Source of the DNA: Amaurobius ferox
Lineage: Eukaryota; Arthropoda; Arachnida; Araneae; Amaurobiidae
Assembly: GCA_951213105.1 (NCBI GenBank)
Contig: OX578145.1
Span: 14,327,534-14,391,533, forward strand
Direction of reading: 5' to 3'
DNA: 64,000 bases
The position numbers were made by a program, and so were the translations under genes. Shown here piece by piece: positions 20,930-32,721 of the stretch; positions within the stretch are counted from its first letter, which is position 1; the number at the start of each line of letters is the position of its first letter. Under the pieces are notes generated by a model. It did no database searches, had not been told where the DNA came from, and saw only the letters and a list, made by a program, of their open reading frames with translations.

Positions 20930-22163
20930 GCAACTGCATTTCATAGAAAATTTAACTGGAGTGTATAGCTCAACTCAACCCTTTCATACAAGAATTAATT
21001 CATTTTAGTTCATTTTACTTTGTGGTTTTCATTTTACAGGAAAAATGTTAAAATATCGGTTTAATATCACTCACCGTCTCTCCTTAAAATGCTTTAAAAA
21101 TTAACTCGATGGAGCTCAACTCGGCTTTCTTATACCAGACTCCATTTTAAGCAGATTTCTTGTCCCCAACTGTTACAAGAAACATTTTAAAAAATCGGTA
21201 TTATGGGTCCAAGTGATTACAATTATAGCGTATTACCCTTCACTTTAAAGGGTATGAAAAATATTTTTATTGATACCATAGTTGACAATTTACCCTTTAG
21301 GAGTGTAACTTGCCCCTTGAGGGAGCTAATGACGTTACAAGCAAAAAATGGATTGCGGCTATCTTTCACAACAATAATTGGAACTATTAAGTTACCTAAT
21401 CATTGAGCCATAAATAAATATTTTTATGGCTGATTATGTCAAATTTTACCCTATGTTGTCATGTTAAAGAATATAAACTTTTGAATAAATTTCGAAGTTT
21501 TCTCTCAAATTTCAAAAAATTACATCTAGTTCTAGATTTTTTGATAACAACGTCGGATATAAAATTTCGTGAAAATTCATTAATATTTATGACTGCTATG
21601 GTGTGCAGAAAACATTATGTAGAAATACACAACTAAATATAAATTTAGTACTTTTTATAATTAAAACTCGGATTATTTGAAATTTTAAAATTTCATAGTA
21701 TTTTTTATGAAGAAACCAGATGATTTCCAAATCATAGTTCTAGTCCTAATGGCAGATATATAGATAATGCTGAAAAACTCTAATTTAAATTATGCTATAG
21801 ATTTAAAGGAAATTAAAATAGCATGTACTAACACAGATTGGCAAAATAGTTCCAATCCATCGTCATACATTCCCTGTTACCAACTTAAAAATTATAAAGA
21901 TAATTTGAGCAGGAAAAATAATTACAGTATAATTTCTGTTTCTAGTGCTTACTACAGTAGACCTAAACTGTATGTGATATAACTGCATAAGAAAGTCTCC
22001 AAATATTTGACCTTATATTGATCTTAAGTTTTTCATTCTTCTGTTCAATAGCTGGATATACACTAACATTTATCTCCGAACGGTAAAACGTCTCCCGAGA
22101 GAGGCAATAAAGAAAGTGCATAAAATCTGAGTGCCACGAAAATCATCCTCACCCACAAATAGA
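20930..22163. other. AT-rich DNA, unassigned
   Basis: Open frames at 21203-21406, 21436-21636 and 21767-21982 on the plus strand are short, with AT-driven composition and no known domain. Nothing else recognised. Confidence 0.4.
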
Positions 22164-23143
22164 ACAAGAAAGATCAACCATGCATAAAACATTGATTATG
22201 AAACACTTTCCAACTGAAATGCAATTATATTTAAACATCTTCAATGCGATACATTCAGTGGTGATTTTCACAGTACAATAATGTATTTTACTTCGGAACT
22301 TTTAACTTCATAAAAAAACGCAATGTTATAAAATCTTCTGCTTCTTTATGTAAAATCAATTCACTTATATTTCAAACATATACACATCAATGGAGTCTAG
22401 AATTAATATCACGTATATTCCAGACTACCGAGCTAAATAATTTTGTGTGAAAAAATTTCAGCAATCCTTATACAATTCATCTTACATTCAGCACAATTCA
22501 CTTGCTTACATTCTGCATACATTAAAATTAGGCTTCGTTTTAGAAATAATCAAAGGTTGATGATCAGCTCAAAAATAGTGTAATTGCGTTGGCGCAGAAT
22601 ATAGATACACAGAAAATACGCAAAAATAAAGCGATTTTAGGACGGATTCACCACTAAATATAAATTTTAAAAAATTTTAAAAATCACGCTTTTTATACTG
22701 CATTGAAAAGATGGATGCCCTATTTTATTTTGAGTGGGTCACGTGATCTCTTCATATAATATGGGTGTAATTATTATTTTAATTTTTATTTAAAGAACTA
22801 CTGAAGATATTTTGATCACATTTCTTTATATATATATATTATGGGATAATATTGAAATATTTCCTAAAATTTTCAAAGCAATTTGTAAATTTTAACTTTG
22901 CTTAAAAATATTTGAAAAATGAGGTTCCATAGGGTTTTCACTTTTTCAAACCGGATTCAATTCGAATCTAATTAGGTAATATTATTCATTTACATTCCCG
23001 TATGTTCCACAGACGACCGTTTCAACAACATACTAAATTTTCATTTTTAATAACATTTTTACGACGGTTATCGTGTAAATGGACAGACAGACAGACAGAA
23101 TGAACAAAGTCATAAAAACTTTTCAACTATGTTGAAAAGTGTT
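22164..23143 (+). mobile_element. Family B element, copy 1
   Basis: 5' end ACAAGAAAGATCAACCATGC, then ATTGATTATGAAACACTTTC. The 3' end (23117-23143) is a hairpin: ACTTTTCAACTATGTTGAAA followed by AGTGTT. It is preceded by a GACAGACAGACAGAATGAAC microsatellite-like stretch. The 5' AACACTTTCCAACTG motif matches the hairpin arm. Length about 980 bp; no protein. Three other copies lie at 39905-41051, 51117-52073 and 57861-58937. The sequence is unrelated to family A, but the plan is the same. Confidence 0.75.
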
Positions 23144-23470
23144 AAAAATAGAAAAATTATCAGAGTGAAAACTGTAAAATACGCACACGCTTTTTCCAAT
23201 GCGGAAAAGCGACAGCTTTATTTTTAGGAAGAGAAGAGAGTATGTTAATAGGCATCGCCACACGCCACTGTTCCATAAATGGTTAGGGGAGAGCAAGTTC
23301 GGGGCGCTTAATATGTTTGTCTTTCATTTTCTGTAGATTCGAGTAGTACATAAACACCTAAGCAACTACGTCACATGGTTTATTAAAGACCGTAAAGACA
23401 GAGTTTGTCGGCCATTATTTGTAGTTGTTTCTTATTAGTTCGAGGATTCGAGTTTATTTTGAAATATACT

Positions 23471-23660
23471 CTGTTGCAAAAAAAATATATGCAACCATAA
23501 AAACATTGCTACAGCCGCAGAACTAGACATGTAAATGTCGTTTTATGAACTATGCAAATGATCAAATTGTTAGTGCCAATGATTTTATAGGGCTCATGCA
23601 GCGACCGCTGTTCTCACTTACGGGCAATTAAATTGGAGGTTATGCTTTGATACTGCATTT
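23471..23660 (+). mobile_element. Truncated left end of the Tc1-like family
   Basis: GTTGCAAAAAAAATATATGC, ACAGCCGCAGAACTAGACAT, TATGCAAATGATC, ATAGGGCTCATG, GTTCTCACTTACGG and TTTGATACTGCA follow the same order as 7489-7690 of the Tc1-like element. It breaks off just before the transposase. No right end found nearby. Confidence 0.65.
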
Positions 23661-23794
23661 TTTTTACTTTATAAATATTTTGAAAAGGTCGGTAAACTAC
23701 ATATACACATAACGGATTTTTATTATAAATATTTAGGTTTTTTTTATTGGTGACAAAACATGTGTCATATTTATTGTTTTTATGATCACATTTT

Positions 23795-24130
23795 TTTATC
23801 AAACATCTATTTCTCAGTATCAGATGTATTAGATAGAGTTTAGAGGATGATTGATTTGGTTTCAGAATTACATTGCGAAAGAAAATTGGGGATTCATTAA
23901 CGATTTCAATATCAAAAATTTTCACTTGAAACATCTATTTTTCAGTAATAGCTACAGATATAGCTTATATGATAACTGATATATATTCAGCATCAAATTT
24001 GAAAAGCAGTAAGGTGCATTAAGTTTATCACTTCCGGTTCAAACGTTTTCCAGGAAACTGCTACAGGATTAGTTGTAGATAGAACTTAGACAATGTCTGA
24101 TCAGCATTCAATTAAAAAGGGTTAAGAGGC
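23795..24130 (+). repeat. Degenerate tandem repeat, period about 110-115 bp
   Basis: Phrases AAACATCTATTTYTCAGTA, TAGATAGAGTTTAGA, GATGATTGAT and CAGCATCAAATT recur at about 23797, 23928 and 24045 in diverged form. A further related unit is at 20267-20345 (AAACATATATTTTTCGAGAA, GAGTTTAGATGATGACTGAT). Function unknown. Confidence 0.55.
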
Positions 24131-24428
24131 TGAGAGTAGGGGGGGGCACATAAGATTTCCATTTCCGATTATGGATATGCCACTTGTAATATTTCAGAGA
24201 ATTCGAATGAATGAATGAGATAAATAACCAAAAGAAGCTAAAATTGTTTAATATTTCCAGCAAAATTGAAGGAATCCGCTGTATAAAGCCTCTTTCATAT
24301 ATTTTGTTATTTTATATACTTTATTTCTTTTAGTTTCACGTATCATTACAAATAATTCAGAAATAATTTTATTATTAAATATACATACATATTTATATTA
24401 GACTTATAGTAAAGAAAATTAAACTCTG

Positions 24429-24690
24429 CATTTATGTAAAGAAAATGCCATCTTAAAGAAAATTTAGATGTTACTCTTGAATAAATTTTGGAGGGCAGAG
24501 CGCATTTGCACTTTATCTGAAGAACCCATATTTTCGTAATTTAGTCCCCGACGCTGTGGGATAAGCGTTTTAAAAATTGAAATTCGAAGGAGAGAGGATT
24601 TGGGATCGAAATATAACGAAGTAAACATTTTTTTTTCATCTCTAGGTATCAAACTTTTCGCATTACACGAGTACCTGATGTGAGGATCCT
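24429..24690 (+). repeat. Family D repeat, copy 2
   Basis: Blocks CATTTATGTAAAGAAA, TTGAATAAATTTTGGAG, GCATTTGCACTTTATC, CCCATATTTTCGTAATT and TTGAAATTCGAAGGAGAGAG in the family D order. It diverges from the other copies toward the 3' end. Confidence 0.65.
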
Positions 24691-25034
24691 TTCCTCGCAT
24701 CAAGCGGTCGGGGGAAATCAGAAACTAAAGTTTCTAGGTAAAATAATTTCTAAACACTTATCTGTAGTTTCATATTTATAAATAAGGAAAAATGTACAAG
24801 GCAAGGCGTTGCTTAGGATTTAAGATACACACCTCTGATTAAAATTGCATTGAAGTTTACAGCGAATTTTGTAAAACAAAAATCGTTTTAACAGTATGCC
24901 TGACTATAACTACATAAGCAATAACGAAACCCGCTACTTAGGCCCACACACAGCGACGCCACGACCTATGTGTATTTTAAAAGCTCTTACCGGTAAAAGT
25001 GTTCTTGCGGTAGCTCTCTGACACGCTGAAAGTG

Positions 25035-25170
25035 TACGGTGTGTGACAACCCAGTGGTTAGCGCGCTGGGATTGCACTCAGAAAACCCGAGTTCTATCCC
25101 CGCCGCTGTTCAAACTGTCCCCGTGTTCATGCGGAGTACGGTGACGTTAAATACGCGAGTCTATAAACCA
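25035..25170 (+). mobile_element. SINE-B 5' fragment with tRNA-like head
   Basis: CAGTGGTTAGCGCGCTGGGA (A-box region) is followed by GAGTTCTATCCCCGCC (B-box region), then CCGTGTTCATGCGGAGTACG and ACGTTAAATACGCGAGTC as in other SINE-B copies. It is truncated after about 135 bp. Not a functional tRNA: no acceptor-stem pairing is evident. Confidence 0.7.
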
Positions 25171-25199
25171 TTGATATATTGGAAATGCATTCTCATACT

Positions 25200-26265
25200 C
25201 TGTATTCCAAGACTGGTTTTGCTATCATATTAAATGTGCACGAATAACATCTCATGTCCTTCGAAGAAAATTACTATCAAGAATCGAAGATGTATATATA
25301 TGAAGCATGATCGATTAGCCAGTCACACAACAGGAACGGAGATTTCTAAATTCCTTCCAGCAGCTAATTTCGCTTATAGTAAAGATATGCTGAAAGGAGT
25401 CTTACTGATCTAACTTACTCTGTTTTCATTGTTTGTGATGTATGAGATTTTGTTTGAGCATTACGCTGTGACCCGAGTTTGGATGCTGGTCATATGATTG
25501 TTTTTGACATATTTCATGGCGTAAATGCATTGCAATCGTGCTTTTATTTTTTCTCATAAATATCCGAGTATCTCAATCAAAGCTGTTTAATTTATGTTAT
25601 AGCTTGGATCTAGTATTTCTCTTTCTTTGCTGTAATTATCTCTGTTAATGCGTGTCGTTTAATTTATTTATTGCATCATCTTTGGGCTAACTTACAAAGC
25701 TTAGCCAAACAGATTTATTATTATGAAATCCCCGAATATTAATTTTAGTTTATAAAATTGAGCTTTCCGTCGTTTTAAATGAAGATTTTCTGTGTACATA
25801 AGTTATACGAAAATGGAACGCGATGAAATTTTGGGGTGGTTTAGAAATTCTAGATTATTGAATATTTTAGGACATACAGTAATATTTCGATGAACAAAAG
25901 GTGATGGTAGAGTGTATGTAGAGCAAATGAAATTTGATCTTTATATGGATGTAAAGGGTACTGAAATGAAATATATATTAATACAAATCTGTCAAAGTCA
26001 TTCCATGCATTTGTGCTTTCAACCAGTTGCTAAATTAAAAATATGATTCCGATATATTTAAAAAAATAAAGCTGTAACTCACTTACTTGCAAGCAAAGCT
26101 TACAAAAAATATAAATTTTTCATTCAGATTTCTTATTTCAATACAAGCGGACGTAACAATTTGGCATATAAATATATAGGGAACTTGAGAAGTTCCTTCC
26201 ACCCCAGATAATTTATTTATATATTTCATGCTTACAATAAACAAATTGGAACTTTACCCCGAATG
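25200..26265. other. AT-rich DNA, unassigned
   Basis: No gene or shared repeat recognised. Confidence 0.4.
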
Positions 26266-26540
26266 CCATTTATGTAAATAAGTACTACTTTAAAGAAACT
26301 TTAGAAGCCCTTAGTGAATAAATGTTGCGGAATATATTTTATTTTATCCCTTGGAGCGCATATTTTCGCAGTTCCACAACCGACAGGGTGAAATAAACAT
26401 TCCAAAAAAATGTGAAATGCGTAGAAGAGAGGATTTTGGTTAAAAAGCTAACGAGGAAAAATATTTTATTTTTAGTTCAAGGTATAGAAAATACTATTTC
26501 CTCTGAACATGGAGTAAACATGGATATGCGCAATTGAATT
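26266..26540 (+). repeat. Family D repeat, copy 3
   Basis: CCATTTATGTAAATA, CCCTTAGTGAATAAAT, GCGCATATTTTCGCAGTTC, AGGGTGAAATAAACATTC and AGAAGAGAGGATTTTGG in the family order. It lies about 90 bp before a SINE-A unit. Confidence 0.65.
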
Positions 26541-26624
26541 TAGTCGGCAAGGTACTTTTTAGTTCTTTTCTGTTTCATACATTTATACTAGTAGTTTATT
26601 ATCGCAGCTATGCAACTACTGTAA

Positions 26625-27055
26625 AGAATCCTGGTGTCTCAGACGGAAATCAAACTACGAATATTCGTACTGATCAGCCGATACTACCGTTGAGCTACTG
26701 GGACGGAATTGCTATCTCTTATCGTCGAATTTAACTCTGCATTCACCTCCCGCTAATGTCAGATTGACGTGCAATTTGACGATCTACCTGTTATTTTTAC
26801 CTCAGGTCATCTTCTTGATGCTGTGTTTTACCCAGGTTAGCATGCTGAGTGATCATCGGTCTCCCTATTTGAAATGAGTTCTCAATATGAAAGTCCATTG
26901 AATTTGTACTAATCATACTGTGGTCACTTTTATAACACCAACTCCATTGCATTAATCTGCAGGGCTAATTCGTTCGGGCGCCATTATAAAGAACCTTACA
27001 GCCCAGTCCGTGATCGAATCATGGATTTTCGTACTAGTCAGCCTTTTACGGACTA
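26625..27055 (-). mobile_element. SINE-A unit, copy 2
   Basis: Minus-strand head at 26640-26710 (AGCTCAACGGTAGTATCG on that strand). The body has TGTTATTTTTACCTCAGGTC, TTACCCAGGTTAGC and TTCGTTCGGGCGCCATTA. A decayed second head follows at about 27000-27055. Same head-body-head organisation as copy 1, more diverged. Confidence 0.7.
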
Positions 27056-27477
27056 GTTGCGTAGAAACATTTAAATATCGAACTTCCTCATTCTTCACAT
27101 TCATCCCATTTCTCGCCTCATCTCTCATTCATCACATACATCAATTTTTTATACATTCATATTTATTGTTTAAGTGTAGTTCTATCATAAACAGCATTAT
27201 AGTATAAAATATATTTTTTCTCTAACTTTCCTTTCAAAGTTATTTCATTTTAAATGCTTTATAAGTATTCTCAAATTACATTGTTCTAAGTAAACAACAA
27301 GCATGTCGCCCCCATGAAATTTAAGTATTCGGTTGAGTTCTAATAAGCTTTACATCACTATCGTAATTCAAACTATTATTTCCCAACATTCACCATTGGA
27401 ATAACTGTTCTAAGAATCCTCCTTTTTGTTGTAGGAAATGTTCAGAGTCCACTTTGACGATCAGATAACTTGCAATT

Positions 27478-27970
27478 GAGTCGCTGTAGCTCAACGGCAG
27501 AGCATCGTCTGGCCAGTATGAAAATCAGTGGTTCGATTGACGGTTGAGGCAGCAAAGTTCTTTACAATGGCACCCCAACAAATCAACCCTGTAGGTTAGT
27601 GTAAATATGCCGGAGGTCAGAAAGTGAACCTTGTGCAAAATGCACGGATTTAGTTGAATCTGGTACATTAAGCACCGATTTCAACATCGGAGGTTCAACA
27701 AGATTTCTGCAGGAAGCTACATTTAGGAATAAAAATAGCAACATGAGGGCTGCTAACTAGAGGTAAAAATAGTAGCAGAAGGACTAGTCAGATGTAAAAA
27801 TAACAGGAGGTGGTCATTCAGGTCGTTAGTTACACGTCAATCTGGCATTAGGGGGTGGGTAATCAGAGTCTACTTCTATGATAAGTGCTTGCAATTCCGT
27901 TTCAGAAGCTCAACGGTAATGCATCGGTTGGCCAGTACGAAGATTCGTGGCTCGATTCCCGGTTGGGGAA
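27478..27970 (+). mobile_element. SINE-A unit, copy 3
   Basis: Plus-strand heads at 27480-27560 (TAGCTCAACGGCAGAGCATC, B-box-like TGGTTCGATTGAC) and 27900-27970 (AAGCTCAACGGTAATGCATC, CTCGATTCCCGGTTGGG). The body between them matches the reverse complement of copy 1, including CCCTGTAGGTTAGTG and ATCTGGCATTAGGG. The only copy in this orientation. Confidence 0.75.
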
Positions 27971-27999
27971 GCAAAATTATTTTACAAATGATGCTGCAA

Positions 28000-30350
28000 A
28001 ATTTTTAAATATTGAATAATATAATTTTTAATCATGGAAATCATCGAAAATTTTATTTCAAAATAGAGTCACAATAACATCTTGAGTGCTAAAATGCAAA
28101 ATGATTAACACAAATGGAATTTAAAAGCACTAGTAAGTGAATGAAACATCAAGACCATCAGGAGGGTTGCTGTAAAGTTTGTGAATGTTATTACGGGCAT
28201 AGTAACATCCAATAGTAGTACCAAAATTCCTGTCAGCTAATACATTTATAAACCTTGTTAAGTAATGAGGGACTCGAGACCTGATCTCAATAAAGACAGG
28301 GATACAATGAATTTTGTTACTGAACATATTATTGAAAAATGAAAAAAACAGTATGTAATCCCATCTGATCTGTAAAATTTTAACACTGCAAAAACACAGC
28401 AAGAAGAAAAATTGTAAATTAATTATTAAGTAGGGAATTTCTTATATTATAAATATCACAAATTTATTTTCAATATTTTTAATATGAATCGGAGGCCTCC
28501 ATATATTCGAAGCATATTCGAGCTTCGATCTAATCAGCATTAAAAAGAACAATAACGGTATCTATATTTTAAAATTCCCGAATAATCATCTTTATGTAAC
28601 AATATTTTATGTAAGATTTTGACACACATGTCTGTAATATGAGCCAAAAAGGAGAAATCAGATGTATAAATAACATCAAGATCTCAGTTTCAGCTAAAAA
28701 AGCGTCATGAAATTTTACAGCTGTGCGTTTATTCTTGAATTATCACCTCTATGCTTAACACACGCATGCAAACCAACATTATATCAAAAGTGTTCGAAAT
28801 GATTTTGGGGGTCTTAATACCGGTTCAACCGTACATATATTGAATTATAACAAATTTACGGAAAAAAATACTCTTTCAAACTAATTCCTAGTGATATTAG
28901 CAGCCGAATTGGCTACATACTCTACATGTATAACTAAAATACATTAAAAAACACACAGTATTGTGGTCACATTTTCATTAAATGTTTTGCTCTGAAGAAT
29001 TCATTGACTTTCACCATGGTACCATAATTGGAGAGTAGTTGCAACAAGCCATTTCGGGACATTTATGTACTCCTTCAGCAGCTTACGCATCAAGAAGACC
29101 ACAAGAAGACTTTAAAGATGTTACTGTGAAGTAGTAGCATATAGGAGCAACAACAGCTCTTATAACGTCCTATATAATGAGCATGACTTTGGCCGTTGCA
29201 ATATCTTGCACCTCGAAATCAACTTTCATGAAATTTGATATCGGGAATATTGTAGCATAAAATGTATTGGCATTGTCTGTAGAGGTTGTCAAAATTGTAG
29301 CTAATAGTAAGATTTTCCTTCCTGTAATTACAAATATGGACTATATATCCATTCTAACGAGCAAGGTTCGTGGATGCATGCATAACAAAATTCATGTTAT
29401 CTTCACTGGGCCACCTTAAATTTGGGAATATATCCTTAAAGAGCTCTTATCAGTTTGAATCTAAAATAAGAGCTAGAACAGCTCTGCCTCTGGTGGTCTT
29501 GCATCCCATCAACACTCTATATGTGTAAAATGTCATAATACTTTGTCCATGAACATCATTAGAAAATATTGTTATGAATGTATAAAATATACTTCACGGC
29601 ATGTTGAGTCTCCTGAAGGATAAAAATCTTTGCAGGGAACCACTGCTATTATGTGAAGGTGCGGATTACTTGACCTCTGCGACAATTTTTGTGACCTTAG
29701 CACCAAATTTGGTGAATTATAGCCAACTTGACGACTTTTAAAATGCACTCGAATTTGTCCACTACTTTTATAACTTTCCGTTTTACTCTTACTTTCTAGA
29801 GATTTCTATGGAAATTATGTAAGGGAGTCCCTGTCTATTTGGACAGAGCTGACGTAATTAGAGTAAGTAAATTCTGAAGTCCGTCGATGTTTTGAGAAGA
29901 GAATCGGATGTTCTGTGAATTAGTTGAGCATTTACTTGTTGTTTTAGTGTACCTGACAGTTTTTAGACATTGCAAAATAGCTATTGCGTTATTAGTTATA
30001 TTCTGTTCCTGATACGCTTATTGGTGTTTTTAAATAAACGCGTTCATTATACAGAAATTTGAACTCATTTTTGTATCTTCAGAATATACGTACGATTAAA
30101 GAGATTACTTCGTAACGACATGAACTGTTCCTTTATAGTTCAGAAATCTAAAGGGCAATGTTTACAAGGTAGGATCTTTATGTGACTGTTATATGCATTC
30201 ACACCTTACCACTAATATTTAAGTCTGTGAAAAACCAGAAAATGAACACTCTCAAAAATTAAGTTGCTACATTTTTAATGATTTTAATTGTATGTCTGGA
30301 GTCGAAAGTAGATGCTTTAAATTAAAATAGGATCATTTGGGTTCAGTCTC
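28000..30350. other. Low-copy AT-rich DNA with unassigned open frame at 28130-28402 (minus)
   Basis: The 90-residue minus-strand frame ends in VLADRNFGTTIGCYY and NPPDGLDVSF, which looks less AT-driven than most chance frames here, but I recognise no family. 29000-29700 has near-average base composition and may hold decayed coding sequence; I could not assign it. No repeat of the other families seen. Confidence 0.3.
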
Positions 30351-30383
30351 GTGTTCAATACTATGAGTATTGGTTTTTTTATA

Positions 30384-30530
30384 ACCCAGGTCGTTTGGTT
30401 CACCCGAGAGTGTGGAGCAACAAGAGATGGTCGACCTGTCGTCCCGGGATGGACGACCGGGATGGACGACTGGGTTTCAGTCCATAGCAGGCTTTGGGTT
30501 CAGCCCGACCTGCCGGGTTATCGTTTATTG
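30384..30530. repeat. Short GC-rich patch with internal GGATGGACGAC duplication
   Basis: GGGATGGACGACC is immediately followed by GGGATGGACGACTGG. Flanks read CCCAGGTCG and CCCGACCTGCCGGG, so the patch is partly self-complementary. Origin unknown; possibly a SINE scrap. Confidence 0.4.
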
Positions 30531-30983
30531 AAATTTATGTTACACGTAAAAATATAATTCCAAAAATGGATAATTTAAGAGAAATAATAATAATACATTA
30601 ACAGAATTTAAAAATGCAAATTTTCAAGCCAGAAGTAATTGATTCTATAAGTATGCAAGAACTTCAACTTTCTACATCACTAAGAAGGTGGGGGGTTATA
30701 AAGGATCTGGTTGCTCCCTTGTTTTGTCCCCCACAGGTGAAGAGATAAAAGTTCAGGCTTCTTTCTGTTTTATCTTCTGATCAATAGTATAAGTATGCAA
30801 ATCTTTAGCCTTCCAAATCAAAGGATGGGATTTTAGAGGATCTGAAAAAACTGTTCCTTCTGGCCCCTTCCCAATTAGGAATCTAATATACGCTTCATTC
30901 GATTTTACCTCGTGGAGGATATTATAAATTAGTAAAGATTCAGCTCACTAGGAGAAGGCCCAATGACGCCCTTTCTTAGCAAG

Positions 30984-31041
30984 CCCTAGACCTCCCCAAT
31001 GACGCTCCCCTAGAAATAGGGCGTTATTGAGGAGGTCTGGG
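30984..31041. repeat. Strong foldback (stem about 23 bp, loop about 10)
   Basis: CCTAGACCTCCCCAATGACG on the left pairs with GTTATTGAGGAGGTCTGGG on the right with few mismatches. Another CCCAATGACGCCCT lies just upstream at about 30959. It is GC-rich relative to the surroundings. It may be a miniature hairpin element, a structured RNA or a replication-slip relic. Confidence 0.75.
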
Positions 31042-31059
31042 AAAACTAAAGCGCATTAA

Positions 31060-31689
31060 ACAGTTATTATAAATGCATCCTAAGAAAAATGTAAGCATCT
31101 GAATGACTTTGTAAGTAAAGGTTAATGAGTGGGCTTGTCATGTCTATATATAGTAAAGTTATATGCCTGATCGCATAAAACTGAGTGCAGCGGCCCCTAG
31201 AGGACAATTTAAAAAGTTAGAACAACGAGCTCTGTAGAAATGGATATAAGAGAAATATCAATTACTAAATTGTGGATGATTATATAATTAGTAGAAATGC
31301 ACAGCAGATAGGCTCAAAAATCGTACATATGGAAGACAAAGAACATCTGTCAAAAAATCGTATCAACAGAGAATGTAACACTGTGACATCTGCAATGCTT
31401 GTTAAAAGTATGTGGTTGTATTCTTTCGGTAATTCACATCTGTGCTGTTGCTGACGAAGGGCAGTTTGAACAGGATGTGTGTTATTTAGATTCCTGGTCA
31501 TGTACGTTATGATTCTTCTAAATCAACAGCCGATCGCATATATTGTCAAATAAATGCATTCAGAAACAGTTTTATTGTCTATTATTACTCATTATACACT
31601 GCTATACAATTTTGCAATCGGTCTTCTTCATTTTTTTCGCTTTATGGTTGGTTTCGTTATCTTAACTTTTTAACTTTCCCGCTAATGGG
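31060..31689. other. AT-rich DNA, unassigned
   Basis: Short open frames at about 31270-31500 on both strands carry no recognised domain. Confidence 0.4.
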
Positions 31690-32150
31690 GTTGTAAAGAT
31701 CATTGCTGCACCAACCGAAAATCGAACCCTGGATCTCCGAACTGGGCAGCCGAGGCTTTACCTTTGAGCTATTGGGACGAAATTGCAAGCTCTTATTGTC
31801 GACTGACAATCAGATCTTATCGGCAACTGACAATCTGACTAACCATCTCCTGTTATTTTTTTCTCAAGTAAGCCTCTTGCTACAACTATTTTTACCCAGG
31901 TTGGTATCCTGCATGGTAGTTATCTTCTCGTTTTGAAATTGACTCTCCATATTCCAGAGTCCACTGAATCCGTGCTAGTCATACTAGTGTCACTTTCAGA
32001 CCTCCGACAGATTTTTGATAAGGTACATAATTGATTTGTTCGGGCGCCATTGAACCGTGAATCGAATCCTGGATCTCCGAACTGGCCAGGCGGCGCTCTA
32101 TCGTTGAGCTACTGAAGCGAAATTGCAAGTTCTTATCTCCGAAGTGGACT
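31690..32150 (-). mobile_element. SINE-A unit, copy 4
   Basis: Two minus-strand tRNA-like heads (about 32065-32135 and 31710-31785) flank a body with CTCCTGTTATTTTT, TTTACCCAGGTTGG, CAGAGTCCACTGAATCCGTG, CACTTTCAGACCTCCGACAG and TTGTTCGGGCGCCATTG. The AGTGGACTCTG phrase also occurs beyond the outer head at about 32140, so the outer edge may extend a little further. Confidence 0.75.
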
Positions 32151-32309
32151 CTGAAGGATGCTTCAATCATTTTCATTTGATTTGGCGTAGTTATTTCACT
32201 ATAGTAAGCCGCAACATGTACGCTCAAGGATCTTTCCTTATAACGTTATTGCCGCTCCTAAGGACATTACTTTGAATATATATATATACTAAGCAAGTTC
32301 GAGCCTGTG

Positions 32310-32600
32310 CGAATTTTATATCTGAAGAGAAGCACGATTTTTAAAGCAACTGCAAGAGCCTTTCGTGAATAAATTTCGTAGAGTGCATTTGCATTTATCT
32401 GGAGAACACATATTTTCTTAATTTTGCGGTAGCCAGAGTGAAATAAATATTCTAAAAAATTGAAATTCGGGAGTGAGATGATTCTGGATAAGGAGCTAAC
32501 GATGTAAACAATTTTTATTTTTATCTCTGAGCACGAGGTATTCATTCCGTCTGTACCGTCGAACAATCGCTGAGACGTGTAATTGAATTTCATTCGCAAC
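32310..32600 (+). repeat. Family D repeat, copy 4
   Basis: GAGCCTTTCGTGAATAAAT, AGTGCATTTGCATTTATC, ACACATATTTTCTTAATT, CAGAGTGAAATAAATATTC and TTGAAATTCGGGAGTGAGA in order. It directly follows SINE-A copy 4. Confidence 0.65.
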
Positions 32601-32721
32601 GCAATTTCGGATCTCATATATGTTTCTGCATATTTATACATCATGAAAGAAAACTGGGAGTTGGAATTTATATCTCAGTAGCTATTAAGATATAAATGCT
32701 ATATGTGCAATAAATAAAAAA

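Noticed and set aside
25035..25110. tRNA gene
   Set aside because: A-box and B-box-like words are present but the acceptor stem does not pair, and the downstream sequence matches other SINE-B copies.
27480..27560. tRNA gene
   Set aside because: The same head occurs in several SINE-A copies with attached body and no paired acceptor stem.
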